Positions 1 to 5,076 of a DNA stretch of 5,076 nucleotides are shown here, one piece after another. How positions within the stretch are numbered: position 1 is the stretch's first letter; each line of letters begins with the position of its first letter. Location of the stretch: positions 1 through 5,076 of the forward strand of contig JAIRSS010000023.1 of assembly GCA_031255315.1 (NCBI GenBank), written 5' to 3'. Under the pieces are notes generated by a model. The model did not search any database. It worked only from the letters and a program-made list of their open reading frames with translations, and was not told where the DNA came from. The position numbers were made by a program, and so were the translations under genes. The stretch is from Spirochaetaceae bacterium (GTDB lineage Bacteria; Spirochaetota; Spirochaetia; Treponematales; Breznakiellaceae).

Positions 1-9
1 TCTTTTAGT

Positions 10-41
10 AGCTGTTTCAAAACTGAAATTTTGGAACAGCT
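10..41. repeat. 13-pair stem-loop, terminator-like or dispersed repeat
   Basis: Bases 10-22 and 29-41 are inverted copies of each other with one difference, leaving a 6-base loop at 23-28. In a plus-strand transcript the one imperfect position (17 with 34) becomes a G-U wobble, so all 13 pairs form. In a minus-strand transcript the same position is an A-C mismatch. This favours action on plus-strand RNA, perhaps the end of a convergent gene left of the window, although no strong U-tract follows on either strand. It could equally be a dispersed intergenic repeat. The hairpin is certain; its role is not. Confidence 0.55.
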
Positions 42-191
42 TCGTATGGTTACCGGTTTGAGGGCTTGAGAACGGTTCCGGCGCTTGTTCGGGTTACGCT
101 GCGGGTACGGCTCGCCTCACACAGGTTTATCCGGTTCAAAACGGGCGGCCCTCCCCTACGCGTTTCCAGGGTAAAACCCCATACAAATACG

Positions 192-213
192 CCGGCGCCG
201 GTAAAACCGCCGG
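192..213 (-). terminator. weak GC-rich hairpin just after the DUF115 stop codon
   Basis: Six-base arms at 192-197 and 208-213 (CCGGCG and CGCCGG) flank a 10-base loop, starting 5 bases past the stop codon of the DUF115 gene. On the minus strand it is followed by a U-containing but interrupted stretch (bases 181-190), not a clean U-run. It may act as an intrinsic terminator of the two-gene unit, but in such GC-rich sequence a stem this short can occur by chance. Confidence 0.3.
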
Positions 214-217
214 GAAG

Positions 218-1900
218 TTACCGGCGTTCCGCTGATATTTGTTTCCACAACCCAATAAACGGATCTATCTCCGCCCGCACCCGTTTGAGGAAAGAAATAT
301 CCCCGGCGGGAGGGCGGCGGCCTTCCGCGCCGGCGCATTCGGGGAAATGCGCCCAGAGGTAGTCGGCGTTGTCCAGACGCTCCTCTAAGCGGGCCGCCGG
401 CGCGGTCCCGGTGAGAATATCCCGCAGTTCCATAAGGGCTTCCTGTTCCCGCCGGATGAAGGCTTCCAGAACGCCGCGCCGCGTCTCTCCGACGGCGCGA
501 CTGCCCGCCTCTTCCCATTCAGCGCGGCCTGGACAGGGTGCAGGCCGCGTCCCCAACAGGGCAAGCGCTTCGTTTACAGGCAGCGTTTCCACTCCAAGGG
601 GGAGTCCCGGACCGGCGATGCTGCGAAAACGGCGGTCACCGGCGAATTCCCGTTCAAAGAGATCCCGGTAGCCCATCAGCACAGGATCGGTACGGACCCG
701 CGCTCCGTTATTGGCGGCAGCCGGAACAGTCCCCCGGCGGAACGCAACGTCGGCGTTGATGATGCCGGCGAGCCGGGTCTGCCGCCTAAGCCGCTCCCGG
801 TGGCCCGGCGTAGCGCGGGCGTGAACGGCGCAGTCCGTAAAGGCAAAGTCCAAGCCGCCCAGGATGACGGGGCCGGAACACAGCCGCCGGGCCAGGGCCG
901 CTGCGGTAAGCCCCACGGACCCCAGGGGGGGAAAGGTTTCCGGGAGGAGGCCCGCATCTTCGAGACGGTCGAAGATGTGGAGCGGAGCCCAGGGGGTTGC
1001 GAAGAGGCTGGGGGCGGCCCCGAGAGTTTCGCCTGTGGCGGGCAGGGCTGAAATATCCATGACCGCCGGAATTTTCCAGGAACCCAGACCGATAAAGTCC
1101 CGGAGGTTCCAGTGCTGGCTTTCCAGAACGACCGCCAGATCCGGCGTAATATCCCGTTCTTTTAGCGCTTCCAGCGCGGTATCCACGCAGATGATGCGGA
1201 AGGGCCGCGTTTGGGTCCCGGACAAATCCCCAAAGGCGGCGGAAAGGCCGTCCAGGACGCGATCCAGGGAAGGGCCCGCCCCCAGAACCAAGGCCGGAAC
1301 ATTCCCGAAACGGAGTCCGCCGAGCGGCCGGGCGAGGGGGATACGGGGAAGGTTTCTGATGGTGTTACGGATGAAACGGCGTCCCAGTTTGATCACCGTC
1401 ATGGCGTTAGCCCAGTCCACCGCGATGTCCTGCCGTAAGGCGTCGGCCAGAGCGTCATAGACTTCAGGGGCGAGCCGCCAGCCCCCGGAAAGGCGGAGGA
1501 CCGTTACCCGGCGGAAGCGGCGTCCGCCCCAGGTTTTTCGCACAAAGGCGCAGAGAGCGGCGGCGTCGGCGGTCCGTACCAAGGCCAGGGAGGGGTTCTC
1601 CTTCCAGGGAGCTTCCGGCGCGGCCAGGGATACGGCCATGAGGCTTTCGTCCGTTTCCACGCAGAGTACGGCGGAGTCGCCATGTATTCGGTCAAGAAGG
1701 CGGCGGAGGCCGTACCCGTAAAGCGGGGATGGGCAGAAATAGAGCGTACGGTTCATAACCGGAGCGGCGTCGGCCAGACGTTCAGCCCGGCCTATCGGAT
1801 CTACCAGGGAAAGGAGGGTCTTGTTGCGGTAGACGACAGAAAAACCCCGCCGCGCCGGAAGCCGCCGGGGGTTTTCATCCTGCCGTTCCATACCGGCCAT
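218..1900 (-). CDS. DUF115 / MptE-like (Maf-related) protein
   Basis: About 560 residues. I recognise the MptE-like/MAF_flag10 (DUF115) domain in the middle. Around residues 203-214 there is VPALVLGAGPSLD, a glycine-rich nucleotide-binding-like loop. It is followed by an IICVDTALEAL strand-helix near 237-247, DITPDLAVVLESQ near 251-263, a GSVG turn at 328-331, and ILGGLDFAF with a nearby His (347-361). The N-terminal part carries a conserved-looking LVDPIGRAERLAD segment (33-45), supporting the upstream start. No signal peptide or membrane helix is seen, so it is probably cytoplasmic. Family members include 6-hydroxymethyl-pterin pyrophosphokinases of archaea and Maf proteins needed for flagellin glycosylation; the actual substrate here is unknown. 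A TTG at 1903 immediately precedes the chosen ATG at 1900, and another ATG lies at 1891. No start has a strong Shine-Dalgarno sequence. The gene starts 31 bases after the isomerase gene ends, so the two are probably co-transcribed. Its base composition is much richer in GC than that of its neighbour. Confidence 0.85.
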   Translation of the reverse strand: MAGMERQDENPRRLPARRGFSVVYRNKTLLSLVDPIGRAERLADAAPVMNRTLYFCPSPLYGYGLRRLLDRIHGDSAVLCVETDESLMAVSLAAPEAPWKENPSLALVRTADAAALCAFVRKTWGGRRFRRVTVLRLSGGWRLAPEVYDALADALRQDIAVDWANAMTVIKLGRRFIRNTIRNLPRIPLARPLGGLRFGNVPALVLGAGPSLDRVLDGLSAAFGDLSGTQTRPFRIICVDTALEALKERDITPDLAVVLESQHWNLRDFIGLGSWKIPAVMDISALPATGETLGAAPSLFATPWAPLHIFDRLEDAGLLPETFPPLGSVGLTAAALARRLCSGPVILGGLDFAFTDCAVHARATPGHRERLRRQTRLAGIINADVAFRRGTVPAAANNGARVRTDPVLMGYRDLFEREFAGDRRFRSIAGPGLPLGVETLPVNEALALLGTRPAPCPGRAEWEEAGSRAVGETRRGVLEAFIRREQEALMELRDILTGTAPAARLEERLDNADYLWAHFPECAGAEGRRPPAGDISFLKRVRAEIDPFIGLWKQISAERR

Positions 1901-1931
1901 CAATTACCGATCCATCGCACGGTCGAAGGGT

Positions 1932-3458
1932 CTAATTGCTGAAAGGATTATAAATGAATTGGTAAAAGGCGTCATAGAAACGGTCTTCCAGTTTACCGCT
2001 CCGTAAGAAGTAGTACCGTAAACCCATTTCAGCGTTGTAACTGAGCCAATAGGATGAATAGATAGATTTGACCGTTTCTATTACCGGCTCTTCTGCGGGG
2101 ATTTCCTCTTTAGGATAGAGAACCACCACATTACCGCCCAATACCAGCGGTGTGGAAGGAGTTTCCAGAGGGGTGAAAAAAGCGAGGCGCCAGAAATTTT
2201 CGTTGGAATCGGCGGAAACAAGTTCCTCTATCCCCGAGGACCGGAGCGAACCAAAGAGATCGACTCCCCCATAGTTGAGAGGCAGCGGACCGAAACTCTG
2301 CGTGGTAATACCCTGGGCTTCCGCAGCGGCGTCAAACCCAATTTCTTTTATTTGGACAATCAATGCTTCCGCCTGAGCGATAAGCCAGTCTTCCATCCGG
2401 CCTCGCTCCTGGTCCAAAAGGTAGCTCCGTATCTTGGAGATATTCCCGCTGTCGGCGGTGTCCGCGGGATACGGCGATACTTCGGCGCGGAAAAACGCCC
2501 AGCCTGCCGGAACCTGGACCACCGGGCTGTATTGCCCCGCTTGCAGGCCGGTTACGGTATTCCGGACATCCGCGTCCGGAATCTCAGTGGCCAGTTCGTA
2601 GATCATCTTGATCCCCATATCTCCGCCCCGGTCGGCATACCCGTCCTGGGAATGGGCGCCGGCGGCTTCCTCAAACGTCGTTGTTCCATCTTGTATTGAG
2701 TTCAGAACGGTCTGGGCTTCGGCCTCGCTGGAACCCACCGTGATACGGGAAAGATGCGTAAAACGGAACAAATCCGAATTCCCGGCGGCGTACGTAACGA
2801 TTTCTGAGTCCGGGTAGGCGCTAAGGGGAAAGACGGCCATGTCGAAGCTTCGCTGGGGGGAAGCCATAGCGGCGATAAATTCGGTTTCTTTTGAGGGAAT
2901 CCTGAGACTGGTAAGATCCTCCCGGTACTGCCGTTCGATAAGCGAATCCCGAACCCCCCGCCACAAAGACATCCGGGTGCTGCGATCCAATTGGCGGTAC
3001 CGGGGGGCGTCAAAAACGCCGTCTACCTGGAATTGTTGGGCCACCTCTTTATCCACCTGTTCCTGAGAGGGGGTGTACCCGGACTGTTTTACCTCCTCAA
3101 GAATACCGGTACGGATAACCGCTTCTTCAAAGGCCCCACGCCAAACATCCAGGGAAACTTCAATATAGTTGGTTTCATTCGTGGTGTTTTGCCGGTAACG
3201 GGCAAAATTTTCCCGTACCTGGGCAAAATAGCTTCCGGGTGTATAGTTGATAGGAATATTGTTATAGGACCCGAAATTCAATTCAACCATACGGCCCGCT
3301 TCCGGAACTATAGCAGGAACCAGGACAAATGCGACAATCACGATAATCAGAATGATGATAGTCCCGACAAAGATGAAAGGGTTCGCCTTAAACCTGCGGA
3401 TAAATTCAGATTGTTCCGCGTCATGCCGAACAGGTTGTTTTTTCCTATTAAATATCAT
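1932..3458 (-). CDS. membrane-anchored parvulin-type peptidyl-prolyl isomerase (PpiD/SurA-like)
   Basis: 508 residues. The N-terminus is basic and cytoplasmic (residues 1-27, rich in R and K). It is followed by one hydrophobic helix at about 28-52 (isoleucine and valine rich), giving an anchor with the remainder in the periplasm, as in PpiD. Residues 100-200 resemble the SurA/PpiD N-terminal chaperone region. A parvulin rotamase domain spans about 232-327: THLSRITV start, FEEAAGAHSQD near 262-272, RGGDMGI at 277-283, LQAGQYSPVVQVPAGWAFFR near 305-324. It should catalyse cis-trans isomerisation at proline and help exported or outer-membrane proteins fold. A C-terminal extension of about 180 residues after the rotamase domain, rich in aromatic residues at the end, is of unclear role. 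The ATG at 3458 has GAGGT ten bases upstream and a promoter-like pair further up. It is the first gene of a likely two-gene unit. Whether it is a PpiD orthologue or a lineage-specific relative cannot be settled from sequence alone. Confidence 0.87.
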   Translation of the reverse strand: MIFNRKKQPVRHDAEQSEFIRRFKANPFIFVGTIIILIIVIVAFVLVPAIVPEAGRMVELNFGSYNNIPINYTPGSYFAQVRENFARYRQNTTNETNYIEVSLDVWRGAFEEAVIRTGILEEVKQSGYTPSQEQVDKEVAQQFQVDGVFDAPRYRQLDRSTRMSLWRGVRDSLIERQYREDLTSLRIPSKETEFIAAMASPQRSFDMAVFPLSAYPDSEIVTYAAGNSDLFRFTHLSRITVGSSEAEAQTVLNSIQDGTTTFEEAAGAHSQDGYADRGGDMGIKMIYELATEIPDADVRNTVTGLQAGQYSPVVQVPAGWAFFRAEVSPYPADTADSGNISKIRSYLLDQERGRMEDWLIAQAEALIVQIKEIGFDAAAEAQGITTQSFGPLPLNYGGVDLFGSLRSSGIEELVSADSNENFWRLAFFTPLETPSTPLVLGGNVVVLYPKEEIPAEEPVIETVKSIYSSYWLSYNAEMGLRYYFLRSGKLEDRFYDAFYQFIYNPFSN

Positions 3459-3468
3459 GAATTATCGT

Positions 3469-3474
3469 ACCTCA
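3469..3474 (-). promoter_or_regulatory. ribosome binding site of the isomerase gene
   Basis: The minus strand reads TGAGGT here, ten bases before the ATG at 3458. The spacing is slightly long but within the usual range, and it supports that ATG as the start. Confidence 0.55.
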
Positions 3475-3496
3475 CGTATATCAATATTGAAAACCA

Positions 3497-3525
3497 ACCA
3501 TAGCATTTTAAAATATTCTCGTCAA
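3497..3525 (-). promoter_or_regulatory. sigma70-type promoter for the isomerase-DUF115 unit
   Basis: On the minus strand TTGACG (3520-3525) is followed after exactly 17 bases by TATGGT (3497-3502). This gives five of six matches to the -35 consensus and four of six to the -10, with an A/T-rich spacer. Transcription would start near 3490, leaving a leader of about 32 bases that contains the ribosome binding site. The -35 box lies inside the last codons of the gene fragment upstream, so this promoter predates or survived the IS insertion. Confidence 0.6.
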
Positions 3526-3612
3526 CGTGAGCCCTATCGATCCAGCTATTCCGATTTCAAAATAACCACGGACGTACTTCTTGGTGGGATCCGTACCATA
3601 GGGTAAGGTCCA
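3508..3612 (-). pseudogene. 3' fragment of a gene, possible outer-membrane protein C-terminus
   Basis: Reading minus from 3612, 34 codons stay open to a TAA at 3508-3510. The peptide contains DPTKKYVRGYFEIGIAG and ends GSIGLTLTRIF, with glycines, alternating hydrophobics and a terminal Phe. These resemble the last strand of an outer-membrane beta-barrel, although the third residue from the end (Arg) is atypical. There is no usable start codon in the piece, and a TAG at 3613-3615, formed by the IS target site, closes the frame upstream. Rejoining the flanks across the IS does not restore an open frame, so the 5' part was lost by a separate deletion or rearrangement. The composition looks coding, but the fragment is short and the parent gene is not identified. 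Confidence 0.45.
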
Positions 3613-3631
3613 CTAGCAGTCAGTCACGATT
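3613..3631. repeat. left terminal inverted repeat of the IS630 element, with TA target site
   Basis: These 19 bases match the reverse complement of 4765-4783 at 17 positions. The outer TA (3614-3615) is one copy of the target dinucleotide that IS630 elements duplicate. The transposase stop codon (3624-3626) lies inside the repeat, a compact arrangement common in this family. Confidence 0.85.
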
Positions 3632-4706
3632 CAAACTTGGGGTAGAACCGTTTGAGTTTGATGCGGGCGTCGGCGGTGGAAAATTGCCGGTTGATCTTAC
3701 AGGCTTCCTGGTTCCGCTTCAGATTACATGCCGCCGCTTCCTTCCGTATCTTGGGTATTCATCGCGGCAGCCCCTGTCTGTTCAGCACACTCAGTTCCAG
3801 CTCCGCCATGTTCAACCAGCTTCCATGCTTCGGCGTGTACTGAAACTCCAGGTTGTCCTTTATCCCTTTCGCTTCTTCCGGCGGAAATCCTTCATACAAA
3901 GAGGCCGCGGTATGGGTGTTCAGATTGTCCATCACCAGGACGACCTTTTCAGCTTGCGGAAAATCCCCATCCGCCAGGCGCCGTATTTGTTCCGCCCAGT
4001 CCGCTCGGGTCCGCCGTTCCGTTATCTCAGCCTTCCTCCTGCTTTCAAGCAAGGCGGCAAACATGAAGCTGTCGCAGGCCCCGTTCCGCATATACCCCGT
4101 GTCAAAATGCGCTGGTTTCCCCTGCTCCGCCGGTAAAGGGGTCCGTTTTCCCCTATCAATTGCTTCAGACTCTCATCCTTGCATGCCAACGGACACTTTT
4201 CGTCCATACCCATCTAGCACACCCTCCATGTAGGCTGCAAACTCAGCGTTCGCTTCCAGCGGGATGCACCATTCCTGGTTCTGTTAGGGTTTACGGCGAG
4301 TTTTTTTTTAATGTCCGCTGGATAGTCTCCTGGGATACCCTCTTCGTATCGGTGTACTCAAGGAGTCACCCAGACATCCGCTCTTAACCGCAGCGTCCAA
4401 CAGGCCCTGCCCTCCGTCGCCGGTCCACAGACCAGGGCGATAAGCCGCGTCTTGTCTTCCCCCGCAAGGGCCCCGAGGCTTCCCCTCCAGCGTGGTCTCA
4501 AACCCTTCCTCCACAAACCGCTGCCGCAGGGCTCCCTCCGACCGGCGCTGCTTGCCGGTCCGCTCCGCAGTCATTGCATCGGTACAGCCTTCATAGGCGC
4601 ACAGTAACGCCTGCGCCCGTCTGCCGTGCTTTCCCCGGTTCGTGATGTCACGAAGCAGTGTTTCCTCTTCTGTTGTTAGTGTTGCCAGATACCGTTTTTC
4701 TGACAT
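3624..4706 (-). pseudogene. IS630-family transposase with multiple frameshifts and stops
   Basis: Starts at ATG 4706 (MSEKRYLATLT) behind a strong ribosome binding site and ends at TGA 3624, equivalent to about 360 codons. In order: the N-terminal helix-turn-helix region (RRAQALLCAYEGC to RQRFVEEGFETTLEGKPRG), a linker (ETIQRTLKK, QEWCIPLEANAEF), and the DDE_3 catalytic domain. The first Asp is in CKDESLKQLIGE (codon 4175-4177), the second in VLVMDNLNTH, and the Glu in HGSWLNMAELE. The C-terminal tail STADARIKLKRFYPKF is complete. Frame changes occur near 4468-4474, 4363, 4301-4309 (nine-A run), 4197-4200 and 4145-4149. In-frame stops are TAA at 4284-4286, where a Trp is usual, and TGA at 3759-3761, where an Arg fits. 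The start and end share one frame. No product of normal length can be made. Confidence 0.9.
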
Positions 4707-4709
4707 AAA

Positions 4710-4718
4710 CCCCTCCCC
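4710..4718 (-). promoter_or_regulatory. ribosome binding site of the transposase
   Basis: The minus strand reads GGGGAGGGG, ending three bases before the ATG at 4706, with its GGGGAGG core at normal distance. It fixes 4706 as the start rather than the in-frame ATG at 4742, which lacks such a site. Confidence 0.6.
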
Positions 4719-4764
4719 TTTCGTTGCTCTGTCTGGGAGCATACACCATTTTGCCCTGCCTTAT

Positions 4765-4783
4765 AATCGTGTCTGACTACTAG
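4765..4783. repeat. right terminal inverted repeat of the IS630 element, with TA target site
   Basis: Reverse complement of the left repeat with two differences in 19 bases. The outer TA is at 4781-4782. A TATAAG sequence at 4760-4765 on the minus strand, overlapping the inner edge, could be the -10 box of the transposase promoter, but no good -35 box is seen at the right distance. Confidence 0.85.
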
Positions 4784-4785
4784 AG

Positions 4786-4819
4786 AACAACATACCTCAC
4801 CCTTCAGGGCGAGGTTGTT
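4786..4819. repeat. compact stem-loop next to the IS right end
   Basis: AACAA (4786-4790) pairs with TTGTT (4815-4819), CCTC (4795-4798) with GAGG (4811-4814), and CCC (4800-4802) with GGG (4807-4809). A four-base bulge (4791-4794) and one mismatch interrupt the stem. No U-tract follows on either strand. The shape recalls the subterminal hairpins of IS200/IS605-type elements, but no transposase or TnpB sequence is present. A terminator or a dispersed repeat are alternatives. The base-pairing is clear; the identity is a guess. Confidence 0.4.
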
Positions 4820-4852
4820 GATTCGCAGTACAAGAATTCGTTAATACGCAGA

Positions 4853-4884
4853 GGCTTTCCCGCAACATCAGGTTTGGAAAAGCC
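4853..4884 (-). terminator. second hairpin downstream of the right-edge gene
   Basis: Nine-base arms at 4853-4861 and 4876-4884 pair on the minus strand as GGCTTTTCC with GGGAAAGCC, including one U-G wobble, around a 14-base loop. No U-run follows, so termination here would be weak; it may help protect the 3' end. Confidence 0.3.
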
Positions 4885-4892
4885 CCTTCAAA

Positions 4893-4906
4893 CCGGCTGG
4901 CGCCGG
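4893..4906 (-). terminator. likely intrinsic terminator of the right-edge gene
   Basis: A perfect CCGGC / GCCGG stem with a four-base loop, starting 12 bases after the stop at 4919 and followed on the minus strand by TTTG. The U-tract is short, so it is probably a modest terminator. Confidence 0.4.
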
Positions 4907-4918
4907 CGGCAGGTTACA

Positions 4919-5076
4919 TCACGTTACCGTAATCTTCGCGCTCACGGGTTTTGCCGCGCCCTTCTCAACCGCGACCGGGACAGGGGCCGCGTCGGCGGCG
5001 GTTACCCTGTAGACGCCGGGGACCAGCAGGCTTTCACCGGCGGCGTTTACCGACTCAAAGGCCGAGGCGGGAAGCT
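4919..5076 (-). CDS. C-terminal end of an unidentified protein (5' part outside window)
   Basis: One minus-strand frame is open from the right edge through 51 complete codons to TGA at 4919-4921. The peptide runs from LPASAFESVNAAGESLLVPG through VYRVTAADAA and PVPVAVEKGA to PVSAKITVT. Codons are GC-rich at the third position, which supports real coding. The alternation of Val/Thr/Ile with Gly/Pro turns (LLVPGVYRVTA, SAKITVT) suggests a beta-sandwich or Ig/fibronectin-like terminal domain, as at the ends of secreted enzymes and surface proteins. I do not recognise the family and see no catalytic motif. Two hairpins follow the stop. Confidence 0.6.
   Translation of the reverse strand, partial: LPASAFESVNAAGESLLVPGVYRVTAADAAPVPVAVEKGAAKPVSAKITVT

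Larger units (their letters stand above)
3616..4780 (-). mobile_element. IS630-family insertion sequence, degenerate copy
   Basis: An 1165-base element bounded by imperfect inverted repeats and flanked by TA on both sides (3614-3615 and 4781-4782), as expected for IS630/Tc1-mariner insertion. Its length is typical of the family. It holds a single transposase gene that fills nearly the whole element on the minus strand and is no longer intact, so the copy should be unable to move by itself. It could still be mobilised in trans if an intact relative exists, because both ends are well preserved. It lies about 90 bases upstream of the promoter of the isomerase unit and is transcribed toward it. 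Confidence 0.88.

Noticed and set aside
42..191. Possible gene or small RNA in the left intergenic stretch
   Set aside because: No frame with a start and ribosome binding site, no promoter-like pair and no further long stem were seen.
66..362. Plus-strand open frame of 98 codons in the left flank
   Set aside because: It starts with TTG without a ribosome binding site, overlaps the end of the DUF115 gene, and has no recognisable sequence.
864..1460. Plus-strand open frame of 198 codons
   Set aside because: It lies wholly inside the DUF115 gene on the opposite strand, is rich in Arg, Ser and Pro as expected of an antisense shadow of GC-rich coding DNA, and shows no domain.
2991..3503. Plus-strand open frame of 170 codons
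   Set aside because: It is antisense to the 5' part of the isomerase gene, whose helix and domain order are convincing.
3759..3761. Recoded or read-through TGA in the transposase
   Set aside because: The frame does continue in register to the true C-terminus, but the gene has several other breaks and the codon fits a simple Arg CGA to TGA change.
3684..4233. Plus-strand frames of 110-150 codons within the IS
   Set aside because: They are antisense shadows of the transposase catalytic domain.
4301..4309. Programmed frameshift at the nine-A run
   Set aside because: Some insertion sequences use A-runs for frameshifting, but here the other shifts and stops would still prevent a product, so slippage mutation is the simpler explanation.
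1..5076. CRISPR array, tRNA, rRNA, toxin-antitoxin or phage-defence genes
   Set aside because: I found no regularly spaced direct repeats, no cloverleaf with a GGTTCGA-type arm, and no small paired genes. The only accessory item is the degenerate IS.

Overview
The window looks like a chromosomal segment of a Gram-negative-type (diderm) bacterium of moderate to high GC. Its content fits a spirochaete of the Treponema group: an MptE/Maf-like DUF115 protein, an inner-membrane-anchored parvulin chaperone, and a stray outer-membrane-like C-terminus. The genus is an inference from general resemblance, not a proven match. Every gene I can support lies on the minus strand.

Layout from right to left, which is the direction of transcription. 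(1) The last 51 codons of an unidentified gene enter from the right edge and stop at 4919, followed by two hairpins (4893-4906 and 4853-4884). (2) A compact hairpin of possible mobile-element origin lies at 4786-4819. (3) A decayed IS630-family insertion sequence fills 3616-4780. It has 19-base imperfect inverted repeats, a TA duplication, and a transposase that can be reconstructed end to end but carries about five single-base indels and two nonsense codons. (4) About 34 codons of a gene 3' end, with a beta-barrel-like C-terminus, abut the IS at 3508-3612. (5) A promoter-like sequence (3497-3525) overlaps the end of that fragment and precedes a two-gene unit: a PpiD/SurA-type peptidyl-prolyl isomerase (1932-3458) and, 31 bases downstream, an MptE-like DUF115 protein (218-1900). 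(6) The left 217 bases hold no convincing gene. They contain a short GC-rich hairpin just after the DUF115 stop and a long 13-pair hairpin at 10-41.

How the parts relate: the two intact genes probably form one transcription unit. The first product is expected in the periplasm, tethered to the inner membrane, helping exported proteins fold. The second is a cytoplasmic protein of a family linked to flagellin glycosylation or to pterin and nucleotide-sugar chemistry. The IS landed, or was left after a rearrangement, at the 3' end of an older gene just upstream of this unit. Its transposase reads toward the unit, so read-through could add to expression. I see no CRISPR array, tRNA, rRNA or defence cassette, and I do not claim an undescribed system here.
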